Of a stretch of DNA of 64,000 bases, positions 28,211-37,171 are shown in pieces. Made by a program: the position numbers and the translations under genes. This DNA is from Pseudomonas corrugata (lineage in GTDB: Bacteria > Pseudomonadota > Gammaproteobacteria > Pseudomonadales > Pseudomonadaceae), in the NCBI RefSeq assembly GCF_001269905.1, contig NZ_LHVK01000015.1, positions 124,001-188,000 of the forward strand, in the 5' to 3' direction. How positions within the stretch are numbered: the stretch's first letter is position 1; the number at the start of each line of letters is the position of its first letter. The notes under the pieces were generated by a model, which worked only from the letters and a program-made list of their open reading frames with translations, searched no databases and had not been told where the DNA came from.

Positions 28211-28225
28211 TTGTTCACCGGTCGT

Positions 28226-30610
28226 TTACCCCACCTGCATCTCGACCCGATCCCGCCCGGCCTGCTTGGCCACGTAAACACCCGAGTCAGCCCGCAACAG
28301 CAGGGCATCCGCGCCCTCCCCGACACGCCAGCTGGCAATACCGAAGCTGGCGGTGACAACGCCCACATCTTCGATCTCCGCCCCGCGCAGTCCCTCCCAC
28401 AGCCCAATGGCCAAGGCATGGGCGCTTTCGCCGTCGGTGTCGGGACACAGCACCACGAACTCTTCCCCGCCCAACCGACAAAAGACATCGGTACGCCGCA
28501 GGCGCTGGGTGACACGCTGGCAAACCGCCTGCAACACCCGGTCACCCACCGCATGGCCGTGCTGGTCATTGATACGCTTGAAGTGATCGATGTCGAGCAT
28601 GATGACCGACAGCTCCCCGGAGCCGCGCTCGACCCGTATCATTTCCGAACTCAAGCGCTCCTGGAAATAACGCCGATTGCGGATACCGGTCAAGGCATCG
28701 GTCACGGAGAGCGCCCGCAATTCCTCTTCCACTCGCTTGAGATCGGAAATATCGGAGACATAGCCGTGCCACAACACGCCACCGCCCGGCAGTTGCTCGG
28801 GCGTCGCCTCGCCACGCACCCAGCGCAGGCCGCGCCGTGGCAGTTGCACCCGATACTCTTCGCGCCATGGGCTCAGGGTGTCGGCCGAGGCCCGGATCGA
28901 CGCACGGACCCGCGCGTTGTCCAGCGGATGGATACGGGAGAAGACGGTCTCCGCGTTCTGGACCAAGACACTGGGCTCCAGTTCGTAGATGTCACGAATG
29001 CCATCGCTGGCATAGATCACACTGAAGCGGCCGTTGAAATCCATTTTGAACTGGTAGATGCCGCCTGGCACGTGGGCACTGAGCTTTTTCAACAGCAAGT
29101 CCCGGGCCGCCAGGGCCTCGTGGACGCGCTTGCGTTCGGTGATGTCGATGCAGATCGCCAGGTGTCCGACCCAGAGCCCCTGATCGTCGAGCACCGGCGT
29201 GGCCAGCATATTCACGGTCAAGTGACTGCCGTCATGCCGTACCAGGGTCCACTCCCGGGCCTGCTGGCCACCCGCCTCGCCCCCCTCCAGCAGCATCGCG
29301 TGACAGGTAGGAATTGGCTTGCCGAACCGGGCGCCAAGCTCTGCGGCCCGGGCCTGGAGTTCCCGGGGCACGTGGAGGCTCTCGAGGGTCATGCTCTGCA
29401 GGACTTCGCAGCTCTGGTAGCCCAGCATCTGTTCGGCGCCGGCATTGAACGTGGTGATGACGCCACGCAGATCCGTGGCGATGATCGCAACCTGGGTCGC
29501 GGCGTCCAGCACACCGCGCAACTGGCCGTGGGTGCCCCGTAGTTCCTGCTCCCGGGCGCGCAGCTCCTGGGTACGTTGCTCCACCAGTGTCAGGGCCCGT
29601 TGGCGCTGGCTGACCAGGACGTAGAGCAAGGCACTGAGCAGGAAACTGAGCAAACCGCCCAATACCACCAGGCTCGCCATCGTGGAATGGTTGGTCGACA
29701 GGAACATGCGGCTGGGCCGTAACTCTACCCGGTAGTCACGATCCGCCAGGCGCAACACGCGGATCGCTGCCAGGTCACTGTCCCCCGGCGGCTCGGGAGA
29801 ATCGAACAGCACCTCCTCCTGGTCGGCCTCGGACAGGTCCAGGACACGCATCGAAAGATTGTCATGACTGACCGAAGGCAGACCATCGCCCACCAGTTGG
29901 CGCATGCTGATGGCCGCTACCACGTAACCGAAAGGCTCCGTTGACAGGGCCCGGGTGACCGGCGCCACCAATAACACGCCACGGACAAAGGCCGGGGCGC
30001 TCCCCACCAGGTCCAGCGGCTGCGATACCGCCAGGCTGTTCTGGCGACGAGCCCGCTCGAGCACGGCGCGACGCAATGGATGGGAAAGCAGATCGAAACC
30101 CAGCGTTGACTCTTGGGAAGCCTGGCACTGCACATAGAGGATCGGCGCGTACTCGTCCCGTTCCGCGGCCCGCCGCAAACCGCCGGAACCGTCGGTTTCA
30201 CGAATGATGAACGGGTTGATTCGCCTGTTCCGTTCCCGCTGTTCGAAGGCCTGACGCTCGTCACGGAGCACTCGTGGCACCCAGGCAAAGGCCTGGGTAC
30301 GCCGCAACAACGGTTCGGCGTAGCCGTGGAATTCCTTTTCGGAAACCGCCGCCGAATTGGCAAAGAAACGCCTCAGACTGTCGAGACGCTGCTCCTGCTC
30401 CTGGAACCTTTCCTCGATACGACTGAAGCGCTCCTCGGCTTGCAACTCGAAGCGCTGGCGAAGTTGCTGATTGAACAGGCTCATCATCGCCCAGCTCAGC
30501 AAACCAGTCAGGAGCGCGCCGGCCAGGAAGACCAGTGAAGCCACCAGCCAGGCCGATACATCTTCGCTGATAAAGCCCAGGATCCTGGGACGCACCGGAT
30601 GCAATGCCAT
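28226..30610 (-). CDS. Membrane diguanylate cyclase, CHASE-PAS-PAS-GGDEF
   Basis: A 794-residue signalling enzyme. A first membrane helix (about 18-42) is followed by a periplasmic CHASE domain (about 70-290), a second helix (about 320-345, 'LVVLGGLLSFLLSALLYVLV') and a short coiled coil. Two PAS domains (about 380-495 and 505-620, each ending in a PAC-like 'CIDITERKR' or 'VSDISDLKR') precede GGDEF (about 630-790). The active site is intact GGEEF, and the inhibitory site RRTD is five residues upstream. It therefore should make cyclic-di-GMP with product feedback. CHASE domains usually sense small extracellular ligands; the signal is unknown. The ATG at 30610 is preferred to the TTG nine bases upstream. 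Confidence 0.92.
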   Translation of the reverse strand: MALHPVRPRILGFISEDVSAWLVASLVFLAGALLTGLLSWAMMSLFNQQLRQRFELQAEERFSRIEERFQEQEQRLDSLRRFFANSAAVSEKEFHGYAEPLLRRTQAFAWVPRVLRDERQAFEQRERNRRINPFIIRETDGSGGLRRAAERDEYAPILYVQCQASQESTLGFDLLSHPLRRAVLERARRQNSLAVSQPLDLVGSAPAFVRGVLLVAPVTRALSTEPFGYVVAAISMRQLVGDGLPSVSHDNLSMRVLDLSEADQEEVLFDSPEPPGDSDLAAIRVLRLADRDYRVELRPSRMFLSTNHSTMASLVVLGGLLSFLLSALLYVLVSQRQRALTLVEQRTQELRAREQELRGTHGQLRGVLDAATQVAIIATDLRGVITTFNAGAEQMLGYQSCEVLQSMTLESLHVPRELQARAAELGARFGKPIPTCHAMLLEGGEAGGQQAREWTLVRHDGSHLTVNMLATPVLDDQGLWVGHLAICIDITERKRVHEALAARDLLLKKLSAHVPGGIYQFKMDFNGRFSVIYASDGIRDIYELEPSVLVQNAETVFSRIHPLDNARVRASIRASADTLSPWREEYRVQLPRRGLRWVRGEATPEQLPGGGVLWHGYVSDISDLKRVEEELRALSVTDALTGIRNRRYFQERLSSEMIRVERGSGELSVIMLDIDHFKRINDQHGHAVGDRVLQAVCQRVTQRLRRTDVFCRLGGEEFVVLCPDTDGESAHALAIGLWEGLRGAEIEDVGVVTASFGIASWRVGEGADALLLRADSGVYVAKQAGRDRVEMQVG

Positions 30611-30751
30611 AGGACACAACTCGAAAAGGGGCAGGCGTCGGTACAGGCCTGGCCACAGCCTCAGTTATAGCTATTAGCCATCACTTTGACCAGTCCTAAA
30701 ATCGGCTGGAAGCCTTGATTTACAAGGCTTCGTGGATCCAATCCGGAATTC

Positions 30752-33037
30752 TCAACGAGCCATGATTTTCCAGGCGCGGTGGATTTTGCTGTTGCGGGCA
30801 AAGTCGGGATCGATGGTTGCGGCGGTTATTTCTTCCACCGCGTAGCGCTCGCCGAGGTTCTCCTCAAGCTGGAACTTGCGGAAATTGTTGGAGAAATACA
30901 ACACGCCCCCCGGCGCCAGGCGAGCCATGGCCAAGTCCAGTAACTGGACGTGATCGCGCTGCACATCGAACACGCCCTCCATGCGCTTGGAGTTGGAGAA
31001 AGTCGGCGGGTCGATGAAAATCAGGTCGTATTCGTCACGGCTGGCTTCAAGCCAGGCCATCACGTCGCCCTGCTCCAGACGGTTCTTGTCCGAAAAACCA
31101 TTGAGCGACAGGTTACGTCGCGCCCAGTCCAGGTAGGTTTTCGACAGGTCGACGCTGGTGGTGCTCCGGGCTCCCCCTTTGGCGGCATGGACGCTGGCGG
31201 TCGCGGTGTAGCAGAACAGGTTGAGGAAGCGCTTGCCGGTCGCCTCTTTCTGGATCCGCAGGCGCATCGGCCGGTGATCGAGGAACAGCCCAGTGTCCAG
31301 GTAGTCGGTGAGGTTGACCAGCAGCTTCACGCCACCTTCATTGACCTCGGTGAACTTGCCTTGGGCACTCTGGCGCTCGTATTGCTTGGTGCCGCTCTGG
31401 CGCTCACGACGCTTGATCACCACGTGGCTCTTGTCGACATTCAGCGCCTGGGGAATGGCCGCCAGGGCATCGAACAGCCGGGCCGAGGCCTTTTCCGGGT
31501 CGATGGATTTTGGCGCGGCATATTCCTGCACGTGTACCCAATCGTGATAGAGGTCGATCGCCATGGAGTATTCCGGCATGTCGGCGTCATAGACCCGATA
31601 GCAGTCCACGCCTTCGCGCTTGACCCATTTTCCCAGTTGCTTGAGATTCTTTTGCAGGCGATTGGCGAACATCTGCCCGCCTTCGCTCAAACGCGCCTGC
31701 TCGACTACAGGCGCGGGGGCGGGGGTCGGCTTGATCGGGTTGCCATTCTTGTTGTACTGGCGCTCTTGCGGTACCTGGGGCGCCTGATCCTGCTCTTCCT
31801 GGTCAAGGCGGGCCTGCTCGCGCTCGGCCTGACGCTGTTCCGGCGTACGACGCTCGCCGGTGACGAACTGGTCCGGCAGCACCTTGATCAGCAGCAGTTT
31901 GCACGGCAAGGCACCGTTCCAGAAAGAATATTGCTTGTGGCTGCGAATGCCCATGCGCTTGCCCAGGTCCGGCGCGCCGGTGAACACCGCCGCCTCCCAG
32001 TTCAGGCACGCCTGGCGCAGGCGTTCGCCGAGGTTCTGGTAGAGGTAAAGCAGGCTGGCCTCATCACCCAGGCGTTCGCCATACGGTGGGTTGCAGATCA
32101 CCAGGCCTTTCTGGTTCTGGTCGGGACGTGGCTCGAATGTGGCGACTTCGCCTTGATAGATCTTGATCCACTCGCTCAGGCCGGCACGCTCGACGTTGTT
32201 GCGACCTGGCTGGATCAGCCGTGGGTCGGCTTCATAGCCGCGAATCCACAGAGGTGGCTTGGCCAACCCGGCGGCGGCGCGGGCGGTGGCTTCTTCGTGG
32301 AGCTTCTTCCACAGCGCCGGCACATGGCCCAGCCACGCGGTGAAGCCCCACTGCTGACGACGCAGGTTCGGCGCCATGTCGGTGGCAATCATGCCCGCTT
32401 CCACCAGAAAGGTGCCGACGCCGCACATCGGGTCGGCCAGGGCGCCGCCTTCAGCGGCAATGCGCGGCCAGCCGGCACGGATCAGGATGGCGGCGGCGAG
32501 GTTCTCCTTCAGCGGCGCGGCACCTTGCTGCAGGCGATAACCACGCTGGTGCAGGCTGTGACCGGACAGGTCCAGGGAGAGGATCGCTTCACCGCGATCC
32601 AGGCGCAGGTGAATACGCAGGTCCGGGTTGAGCTTGTCGATGGATGGCCGTTCGCCGGAGGGCGTACGCAGCTTGTCGACGATGGCATCCTTGACCTTCA
32701 AGGCACCGAAGTGGGTATTGTCGATGCCCGAGCCATGGCCGCTGAACTCTACCGCCAGGGTACCATCGGCCAGCATGTGGTCCTGCCAGTCGACGTCCAG
32801 CACGCCGTGGTACAGGTCCTCGGCGTTTTTCATCGGAAAACGCTTGAGAACCAGCAGCACGCGGTTGGCCAGGCGCGACCACAGGCACAGGCGATAGGCC
32901 GTCTCCATGTCGGCCATGCCGCGAACGGCAGAGGTGTGCTCGCGCGCCTCTTCAAGGCCAAGCCCGATGGCTTCCTCGAGAAGCAGGCCTTCGAGGCCCT
33001 TGGGGCAGGTGAGGAAGAGTTCGAAACGATCGGACAT
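30752..33037 (-). CDS. rlmL: 23S rRNA guanine methyltransferase RlmK/RlmL
   Basis: A 761-residue fused enzyme that makes m2G2445 and m7G2069 in 23S rRNA (E. coli numbering). The N-terminal half has a THUMP domain (about 45-155) and the RlmL methyltransferase with 'DPMCGVGTFLVEA' and the catalytic 'VICNPPYGERLG'. A charged Gln-rich linker (about 395-450) leads to the RlmK half, with 'KRFLNLFCYTATASVHAA' and 'DLIFIDPPTFSNSKRM'. It is divergent from rmf. About 120 bp upstream of its ATG are unusually rich in stable hairpins (see separate entry). Confidence 0.96.
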   Translation of the reverse strand: MSDRFELFLTCPKGLEGLLLEEAIGLGLEEAREHTSAVRGMADMETAYRLCLWSRLANRVLLVLKRFPMKNAEDLYHGVLDVDWQDHMLADGTLAVEFSGHGSGIDNTHFGALKVKDAIVDKLRTPSGERPSIDKLNPDLRIHLRLDRGEAILSLDLSGHSLHQRGYRLQQGAAPLKENLAAAILIRAGWPRIAAEGGALADPMCGVGTFLVEAGMIATDMAPNLRRQQWGFTAWLGHVPALWKKLHEEATARAAAGLAKPPLWIRGYEADPRLIQPGRNNVERAGLSEWIKIYQGEVATFEPRPDQNQKGLVICNPPYGERLGDEASLLYLYQNLGERLRQACLNWEAAVFTGAPDLGKRMGIRSHKQYSFWNGALPCKLLLIKVLPDQFVTGERRTPEQRQAEREQARLDQEEQDQAPQVPQERQYNKNGNPIKPTPAPAPVVEQARLSEGGQMFANRLQKNLKQLGKWVKREGVDCYRVYDADMPEYSMAIDLYHDWVHVQEYAAPKSIDPEKASARLFDALAAIPQALNVDKSHVVIKRRERQSGTKQYERQSAQGKFTEVNEGGVKLLVNLTDYLDTGLFLDHRPMRLRIQKEATGKRFLNLFCYTATASVHAAKGGARSTTSVDLSKTYLDWARRNLSLNGFSDKNRLEQGDVMAWLEASRDEYDLIFIDPPTFSNSKRMEGVFDVQRDHVQLLDLAMARLAPGGVLYFSNNFRKFQLEENLGERYAVEEITAATIDPDFARNSKIHRAWKIMAR

Positions 33038-33059
33038 GGGGAGTTCCAGAGCCTTTGGC

Positions 33060-33175
33060 TAAGTGGACCGGGGCAACGCATTGCCGGGTCAGGTTCAATC
33101 AGGTGCTTTTCTCAAGAGCACCCGGTGGCACGAAGGTGTGCCGTTCCACCCTCGCCGCTCAGGTTAAAAGAGCTT
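33060..33175. other. Hairpin-rich region upstream of rlmL, function unknown
   Basis: Three adjacent strong stems: GACC-GG-GGCAA/TTGCC-G-GGTC (33066-33090), GGTGCT/AGCACC (33102-33122) and GGCAC/GTGCC (33127-33142). The last can also pair in a longer GGTGG/CCACC form. It could be the 5' leader of rlmL (minus strand) or a small RNA on either strand. The rest of the gap, 33175-33420, is AT-richer and presumably holds the rmf promoter; I see no gene in it. Confidence 0.45.
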
Positions 33176-33439
33176 AGATGCAGGGGCAGATAAAAAATTC
33201 GGTGTAACAAATAGTGAAAAACTCGCCCCTTTCGTCGAATAGTACCCGAGTGCAACAGGGGGACATTCTCATCCAAAAAAAGACCACGCCTTTCAGCGCA
33301 GGGCCGATCATACAGGGGTCTTGCTCAAAAGCGGACGCCGAACACTCTGTTACTTATCGCCCTAACATCTTTAATGTTACGTGCTTATGACAAAACGATC
33401 ATTCCATCCATGTGACGCTTTGGTTAGAACTCAACACAG

Positions 33440-33570
33440 GTTGACGCCACAACGGCGCCAACACCTTGGCTCGTCACGCCGGCAACGAGCCACCAACGGC
33501 AGAATGATTCTGCCCCGGCCTCAACAGAGGCCGACGCGAAGTAACAGTCAACAAGTGAGGGCAATACCCT
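33440..33570 (+). ncRNA. Structured rmf leader (rmf RNA motif candidate)
   Basis: Three stem-loops stand just before the rmf ATG: GGCTCGT/ACGAGCC (33468-33491), GGCAGA/TCTGCC (33498-33514) and GGCCTC-AACA-GAGGCC (33517-33532). They are followed by GTGAGGG as ribosome-binding site. A conserved 'rmf RNA motif' has been described upstream of rmf in pseudomonads; position and genus fit, but I could not run a covariance model. Confidence 0.6.
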
Positions 33571-33786
33571 ATGAGAAGACTTAAGCGTGATCCGTTGGAA
33601 AGAGCATTTTTACGCGGTTACCAATATGGTGTTGGTGGTAAATCCCGTGAGCTTTGCCCCTTTACTCTACCGTCGGTACGTCAAGCCTGGATCAATGGCT
33701 GGCGAGAAGGACGCGGCGACAACTGGGACGGTATGACCGGCACTGCGGGTATCCACAGACTCAACGAACTTCACGCCGTCGGCTGA
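33571..33786 (+). CDS. rmf: Ribosome modulation factor
   Basis: A 71-residue basic protein that dimerises 70S ribosomes into inactive 100S particles in stationary phase. The sequence starts MRRLKRDPLERAFLRGYQYG and contains 'LCPFTLPSVRQAWINGWREG', both typical of Rmf. A GTGAGGG site lies upstream and a strong terminator follows about 90 nt after the stop. The gene is preceded by a long structured leader, consistent with growth-phase control at the RNA level. Confidence 0.97.
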   Translation: MRRLKRDPLERAFLRGYQYGVGGKSRELCPFTLPSVRQAWINGWREGRGDNWDGMTGTAGIHRLNELHAVG

Positions 33787-33876
33787 CACAGGGCTCAATA
33801 CTCAGGAACTCGACAATTTCGATCCACACAACGATTTAACCACGCGCGTCCCATCCGGACGGCGGGCTCCGGCCCA

Positions 33877-33901
33877 GGGGCTCCTTCGAGGAGCCCTTTT
33901 T
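33877..33901 (+). terminator. Rho-independent terminator of rmf
   Basis: GGGCTCC-TTCGA-GGAGCCC followed by TTTTT, a stable UUCG-type hairpin. Confidence 0.93.
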
Positions 33902-33933
33902 AATGCCCATCGGAAACCAGTTGCGAACACTGT

Positions 33934-33963
33934 TGTGGCGAGGGGATTTATCCCCTCGCCACA
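33934..33963. repeat. Short hairpin repeat (second repeat family)
   Basis: Palindrome 'tgtggcgagggga', 'ttta', 'tcccctcgccaca' between the convergent rmf and pyrD genes. It is the same family as at 9098 and 11566. Confidence 0.85.
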
Positions 33964-33985
33964 GAAGTATCTGCCAGTTGCGAAA

Positions 33986-35005
33986 TCAGCCCAACGCCGC
34001 AATCGCATCCACCGACTCGCGAATCAGCGCCGGCCCCTTGTAGATGAAGCCCGAGTAAATCTGCACCAGGCTCGCCCCTGCGGTGATCTTCTCGGCGGCA
34101 TGCCGTCCTTCGGTGATCCCACCGGCTGCGATGATCGGCAAGCGTCCCGCCAACTCCCCGGCCAGCACCTTTACGGTGTGAGTGCTCTTGTCACGCACCG
34201 GCGCACCGGACAACCCGCCCGCTTCGTCACCGTGCTCCAGCCCTTCGACCCCTTCGCGGCCCAGTGTGGTGTTGGTGGCGATCACCGCGTCCATGCCGGT
34301 CTCGACCAGGGCCTGGGCCACCTGGGCGGTTTCTTCGTCGGTCATGTCCGGCGCGATCTTGATAGCCAACGGAACATGCCGGCCATGGATCACCGCCAGC
34401 TCAGCCCGGCGCCGGGCCAGATCGGCCAGCAGTTGCTTGAGGGAGTCACCGAACTGCAGGCTACGCAGCCCCGGGGTGTTCGGGGAGCTGACGTTGACAG
34501 TGACATAGCTGGCGTGAGCGTAGACCTTGTCCAGGCAGATCAGGTAGTCGTCGACGGCACGCTCCACCGGCGTGTCGAAGTTCTTGCCGATGTTGATGCC
34601 CAACACGCCCTTGTACTTGGCGGCAGCCACGCGGGTCAGCAGATGGTCGACGCCGAGGTTGTTGAAACCCATGCGGTTGATGATCGCCTCGGCCTGCGGC
34701 AGGCGAAACAGCCGTGGCTTGGGGTTGCCTGGTTGTGGCCGTGGCGTGACGGTGCCGATCTCCACGAAGCCGAAACCCAATTGTGCGAAGCCATCGATGG
34801 CCGCGCCGTTCTTGTCCAGGCCCGCTGCCAGCCCGACCGGATTGGGGAATTGCAGGCCCATCACATTCACCGGCAACGTTGCAGGTGCCTTGCACAACAG
34901 ACCATTGAGGCCCAAACGTCCGCCCGCGCCGATCAGGTCCAGGGACAGATCGTGGGAGGTTTCCGGGGAGAGTTTGAACAGCAGTTCACGGGCCAGGGTG
35001 TACAT
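33986..35005 (-). CDS. pyrD: Dihydroorotate dehydrogenase (quinone), class 2
   Basis: A 339-residue membrane-associated flavoenzyme that oxidises dihydroorotate to orotate in pyrimidine synthesis and passes electrons to the quinone pool. The amphipathic N-terminus ([15 protein letters not shown]) marks class 2. Further landmarks are '[19 protein letters not shown]', the FMN and substrate segment '[15 protein letters not shown]' with the catalytic serine, '[13 protein letters not shown]', and '[16 protein letters not shown]'. The start at 35005 is set by this N-terminus. It is divergent from nasS across 240 bp. Confidence 0.96.
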   Translation of the reverse strand: MYTLARELLFKLSPETSHDLSLDLIGAGGRLGLNGLLCKAPATLPVNVMGLQFPNPVGLAAGLDKNGAAIDGFAQLGFGFVEIGTVTPRPQPGNPKPRLFRLPQAEAIINRMGFNNLGVDHLLTRVAAAKYKGVLGINIGKNFDTPVERAVDDYLICLDKVYAHASYVTVNVSSPNTPGLRSLQFGDSLKQLLADLARRRAELAVIHGRHVPLAIKIAPDMTDEETAQVAQALVETGMDAVIATNTTLGREGVEGLEHGDEAGGLSGAPVRDKSTHTVKVLAGELAGRLPIIAAGGITEGRHAAEKITAGASLVQIYSGFIYKGPALIRESVDAIAALG

Positions 35006-35095
35006 GGGCGGCTTTGACTCGGGCGACGAAATGAGGCGGCGATTATAGCCGCGCAACCGCGGTTCAAGCGAGGTGCCTGCGCAAAACAGCGCCGA

Positions 35096-35111
35096 TGGCA
35101 TATGCCTTGCA
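35096..35111 (+). promoter_or_regulatory. Sigma-54 (-24/-12) promoter of nasST
   Basis: TGGCAT-ATGCC-TTGCA, with GG (35097-35098) and GC (35109-35110) separated by exactly ten bases. The predicted start is near 35122, giving a leader of about 125 nt. The match to the TGGCAC-N5-TTGC consensus is nearly complete. Confidence 0.65.
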
Positions 35112-35128
35112 CCCCTTTGCTCATCGAC

Positions 35129-35226
35129 GCTCATGCCAGCGATGGAATGAGTGCCACACGGTTTAAAGGACAACGGCGTCGTCATCCGGCCTTGCTCCGG
35201 CAGTCATCCGGGTACGGCGCGTTTTT
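35129..35226 (+). promoter_or_regulatory. Candidate ANTAR (NasT) target leader before nasS
   Basis: Hairpin P1: CATGCC-[AGCGAT]-GGAATG (35132-35149, one mismatch, extendable outward by three more pairs). Hairpin P2: GAC-[AACGGC]-GTC (35169-35180). Both hexaloops have A at position 1 and G at position 4. The 3' arm of P2 overlaps GCGTC (35176-35180), which can pair with GGCGC (about 35215-35219) together with ATCCGG/CCGGGT; TTTTT follows (35222-35226). This terminator is the weakest of the three leaders. Confidence 0.5.
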
Positions 35227-35246
35227 ATGTGGAAGGTGATGCCCAG

Positions 35247-36458
35247 ATGAATGAAATTCCAGCCAACCCCCTGGCCTGGGTCAACGGCAGCGACGCTCCG
35301 GAAAAAAGCGCAATCGATCTCGGCTTCATGGCCTTGAGTGATTGCGCCCCGGTGGTGGTGGCCGCCACCCAGGGCTTCGCCCAACCCTACGGCCTGACCT
35401 TGAATCTCAAGCGCCAGACGTCCTGGGCCAACCTGCGGGACAAGCTGGTCAGCGGTGAAATCGACGCGGCCCACAGCCTGTACGGTCTGATCTATGCCGT
35501 GCACCTGGGCATCGGCGGTGTCGCGCCGACCGACATGGCCGTACTGATGGGGCTGAACCAGAACGGCCAGAGCATCAACCTCTCCCACGGCTTGCAGGCG
35601 ATGGGCGTGACCAGTCCTGAGGCACTGGAACGCCACGTGCACCAAACTCGCCCGAAACTGACCTTCGCCCAGACATTCCCCACTGGCACCCACGCGATGT
35701 GGCTTTACTACTGGCTCGCCGCCCAGGGCATTCATCCCTTGTCGGATGTCGACAGCGTAGTGGTCCCGCCGCCGCAGATGATTGCGCACTTGCAGGCCGG
35801 GCGTATCGACGGACTCTGCGTCGGCGAGCCCTGGTGCGCCAGCGCAGTGAAACAGAACCTCGGCTTCACCCTGGCGACGACCCAGACCATCTGGCCCGAT
35901 CACCCCGAAAAAGTCCTGGGCTGTACCCGCGGGTTCGTCGAGCAATACCCCAATACGGCGCGAGCGCTGGTGATGGCGATCCTCGAGGCCAGCCGTTTCA
36001 TCGAGCAGAGCACCGAGAACCGCCGCAGTACCGCACAATTGTTGAGCGCCCCCGAATACCTCGATGCCCCGCTGGACTGCATCGAACCCCGTCTGCTGGG
36101 GATCTACGCCGATGGCCTTGGCAATAGCTGGCAGGATCCCCATGCCATGCGCTTCCATGGTAACGGCGAGGTGAACGTGCCCTATCTGTCCGACGGCATG
36201 TGGTTCATGACCCAGTTCCGACGCTGGGGCCTGTTGCGGGAAGACCCGGACTACCTGGCCGTGGCACAGGAGGTCCAGCAGCTCGAACTGTATCGCCAGG
36301 CGTGCACAGCACTGGGCATTTCGTCCACTCACCCGGACATGCGCAGCAGCCAGTTGATCGACGGCACTATCTGGGACGGCTCGAATCCGGCCGGGTATGC
36401 CCGCAGCTTCAAACTGCACGCCTTGAGCGATGCGGCTCCCCTTTTCGCCAGCCGCTGA
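35247..36458 (+). CDS. nasS: Nitrate sensor NasS, NrtA-like binding protein
   Basis: A 403-residue protein of the NrtA/CmpA binding-protein family. It lacks a signal peptide (MNEIPANPLAWVNGSDAPEK), which distinguishes the cytoplasmic sensor from the periplasmic transporter subunit. Typical stretches are 'IDLGFMALSDCAPVVVAATQGFA' split around residue 20, 'LKRQTSWANLRDKLVSGEIDAAH' near 55, and 'VGEPWCASAVKQ'. In related bacteria NasS holds NasT inactive and releases it when nitrate or nitrite binds. The ATG at 35247 has AAGGTGAT upstream. nasT follows after 13 nt. Confidence 0.93.
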   Translation: MNEIPANPLAWVNGSDAPEKSAIDLGFMALSDCAPVVVAATQGFAQPYGLTLNLKRQTSWANLRDKLVSGEIDAAHSLYGLIYAVHLGIGGVAPTDMAVLMGLNQNGQSINLSHGLQAMGVTSPEALERHVHQTRPKLTFAQTFPTGTHAMWLYYWLAAQGIHPLSDVDSVVVPPPQMIAHLQAGRIDGLCVGEPWCASAVKQNLGFTLATTQTIWPDHPEKVLGCTRGFVEQYPNTARALVMAILEASRFIEQSTENRRSTAQLLSAPEYLDAPLDCIEPRLLGIYADGLGNSWQDPHAMRFHGNGEVNVPYLSDGMWFMTQFRRWGLLREDPDYLAVAQEVQQLELYRQACTALGISSTHPDMRSSQLIDGTIWDGSNPAGYARSFKLHALSDAAPLFASR

Positions 36459-36471
36459 CAGGAGCCCGACC

Positions 36472-37047
36472 ATGCTGCGTATCCTGCTGATCAACGACAC
36501 CGCGAAAAAAGTCGGCCGCCTCAAGGCAGCCCTGGTGGAAGCCGGGTTCGACGTCATTGACGAATCCGGACTGACCATCGACCTGCCGGAACGCGTCGAA
36601 ACAGTGCGTCCGGATGTGATCCTGATCGATACCGAGTCACCCGGACGGGATGTCATGGAACAAGTGGTGCTGGTCAGCCGCGACCAGCCACGACCGATCG
36701 TCATGTTTACCGATGAGCACGACCCGGATGTGATGCGCCAGGCGATCAAGTCGGGGGTGAGTGCCTACATCGTCGAAGGCATCCACGCCGCACGCCTGCA
36801 ACCGATCCTGGACGTGGCCATGGCCCGCTTTGAAAGCGACCAGGCCCTGCGCGCCCAGCTCCTGGCCCGGGACCAGCAACTGGCCGAACGCAAACGCATC
36901 GAACTGGCCAAGGGCATGCTGATGAAGATGAAGGACTGCAACGAAGAACAGGCCTATACCCTGATGCGCCGCCAGGCCATGAGTCGCCAGCAGAAGCTGA
37001 TCCAGGTGGCGGAGCAGATCATTGCGATGAATGAGTTGCTGGGCTGA
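36472..37047 (+). CDS. nasT: ANTAR-domain antiterminator NasT
   Basis: A 191-residue response-regulator-like protein. Residues about 1-120 form a receiver fold, and the C-terminal ANTAR RNA-binding domain (about 130-190) has the family pattern 'RKRIELAKGMLMKMKDCNE' and 'EQAYTLMRRQAMSRQQKL'. Receiver aspartates are present ('VILIDTESPG'), but in this class control is by NasS binding rather than a dedicated kinase. NasT is expected to bind paired hexaloop hairpins in leader RNAs and prevent termination. Such leaders are seen before nasS, nasA and nirB in this window. AGGAG lies upstream of the ATG. Confidence 0.94.
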   Translation: MLRILLINDTAKKVGRLKAALVEAGFDVIDESGLTIDLPERVETVRPDVILIDTESPGRDVMEQVVLVSRDQPRPIVMFTDEHDPDVMRQAIKSGVSAYIVEGIHAARLQPILDVAMARFESDQALRAQLLARDQQLAERKRIELAKGMLMKMKDCNEEQAYTLMRRQAMSRQQKLIQVAEQIIAMNELLG

Positions 37048-37071
37048 GGCCCCGCGGCGCCTGGCCCGGCG

Positions 37072-37149
37072 CTATCGCGAGCAGGCTCGCTCCCACAAGG
37101 ATTCCGAGTACCGCCCAATCCACCTGTGGGAGCGAGCCTGCTCGCGATG
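37072..37149. repeat. REPIN
   Basis: Inverted REP pair ('tatcgcgagcaggctcgctccc' and 'gtgggagcgagcctgctcgcgat') between nasT and the nasA promoter. It starts about 25 bp after the nasT stop and ends about 22 bp before the -24 element. Confidence 0.87.
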
Positions 37150-37171
37150 ACCTCCCCTCGATACCTGCTGT

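Noticed and set aside
25801-28226. REP clusters as sign of a genomic island
   Set aside because: Neighbouring genes (yggL, dacB, diguanylate cyclase) are core genes with ordinary codon use; no integrase, tRNA or att-like repeats are present.
33060-33175. Thiamine pyrophosphate riboswitch or tRNA-like element upstream of rlmL
   Set aside because: A short resemblance ('TTGAACCTGACCCGG' on the minus strand, 'GGTTCAATC' on the plus) exists, but the CUGAGA box and the cloverleaf are missing.
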